Assembly (NCBI GenBank): GCA_022614795.1
Contig: JAKEHX010000047.1
Coordinates: 1-7,163 of the forward strand
Reading direction: 5' to 3'
DNA from: Planctomycetaceae bacterium
Lineage (GTDB): Bacteria; Planctomycetota; Planctomycetia; Pirellulales; Pirellulaceae
Length of the DNA stretch: 7,163 nt
The position numbers and the translations under genes were made by a program. Below the pieces are notes generated by a model, which searched no databases, had not been told where the DNA came from, and was given only the letters and a program-made list of their open reading frames with translations. This document shows, one piece after another, positions 6,946-7,163 of the stretch; positions within the stretch are counted from its first letter, which is position 1; each line of letters opens with the position of its first letter.

Positions 6946-7163
6946 TCACTTCTTCACGACGAAGGCCGGCAGCTTGAGTTCGTCCACCCAGGCTGCCAGG
7001 TAGTCGTCGATCTGCTCGGCGCAGCGGCGATAAAGGTCGATCGGACCACCGATCGGATCTGCCACGTCCGTCCGGCTGCGCGAAAGCACGTGCGTCCGCG
7101 GCTCGGCTTCGGGCCAGTGGGTCAGGATCGCATCGCGGTGGCTGCGGGTCATCGTCAGAATCA
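6946..7163 (-). CDS. low-molecular-weight protein tyrosine phosphatase-like protein, 5'-partial (C-terminal end)
   Basis: The last 71 codons are visible; the frame is open through the right edge (I-L-T precedes the Met at 7150-7152), so that Met is internal. M-T-R-S-H-R-D-A-I-L is the helix that follows the central strand in LMW-PTP and related arginine phosphatases (YwlE type). The D-V-A-D-P-I-G-G segment contains the general acid Asp (codon 7057-7059) before Pro, and P-I-D-L-Y-R-R-C-A-E-Q-I-D-D-Y-L is the usual C-terminal helix. The catalytic P-loop (C-x5-R) is outside the window, so activity and the choice between Tyr and Arg phosphatase cannot be judged. In some bacteria this domain is fused to a Sua5/YrdC domain; that cannot be checked here. 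A short tail (L-P-A-F-V-V-K-K) ends at the TGA at 6946-6948. The gene is convergent with the small membrane protein gene. Confidence 0.85.
   Translation of the reverse strand, partial: ILTMTRSHRDAILTHWPEAEPRTHVLSRSRTDVADPIGGPIDLYRRCAEQIDDYLAAWVDELKLPAFVVKK

Overview
This GC-rich, gene-dense window most likely comes from a planctomycete chromosome. The best pointers are the small protein at 6496-6942, with its N-terminal Arg-rich segment leading into an R-F-S-L-G-T-L membrane anchor (a style I associate with planctomycete proteins), the Tat-exported amidase with a long leader, and overall similarity to planctomycete members of these families. The assignment is inference from memory of those families; there is no rRNA or other marker gene here.

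Layout: (1) 1-2591 (+) is the 3' part of a large DUF4132/MolR-type protein with HEAT-like helices, whose start lies to the left of the window. (2) 2592-2737 is a 146-base gap holding a small hairpin and a good ribosome binding site. (3) 2738-4483 (+) is an amidase-signature-family hydrolase with a twin-arginine signal, complete and with its catalytic Lys-Ser-Ser residues. (4) 4495-6432 (+) is a RecQ-family DNA helicase that starts 11 bases after the amidase stop. (5) 6496-6942 (+) is a small membrane-anchored protein with an unknown, probably beta-rich domain, preceded by a near-consensus Shine-Dalgarno. (6) 6946-7163 (-) is the C-terminal end of a low-molecular-weight protein tyrosine phosphatase-like protein, convergent with the small gene at a distance of 3 bases.

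The genes do not form an obvious pathway. The amidase and RecQ genes are close enough to share a transcript, but one product should be exported and the other works on DNA in the cytoplasm, so co-function is not implied. I see no mobile element, CRISPR array, tRNA, rRNA or phage-like gene. The most interesting item is the RecQ architecture: the canonical four-cysteine zinc module is intact in spacing but sits about 200 residues downstream of the helicase core, after a region that resembles the C-terminal part of human RECQL4 more than that of E. coli RecQ. I do not see convincing evidence of a wholly new multi-gene system.
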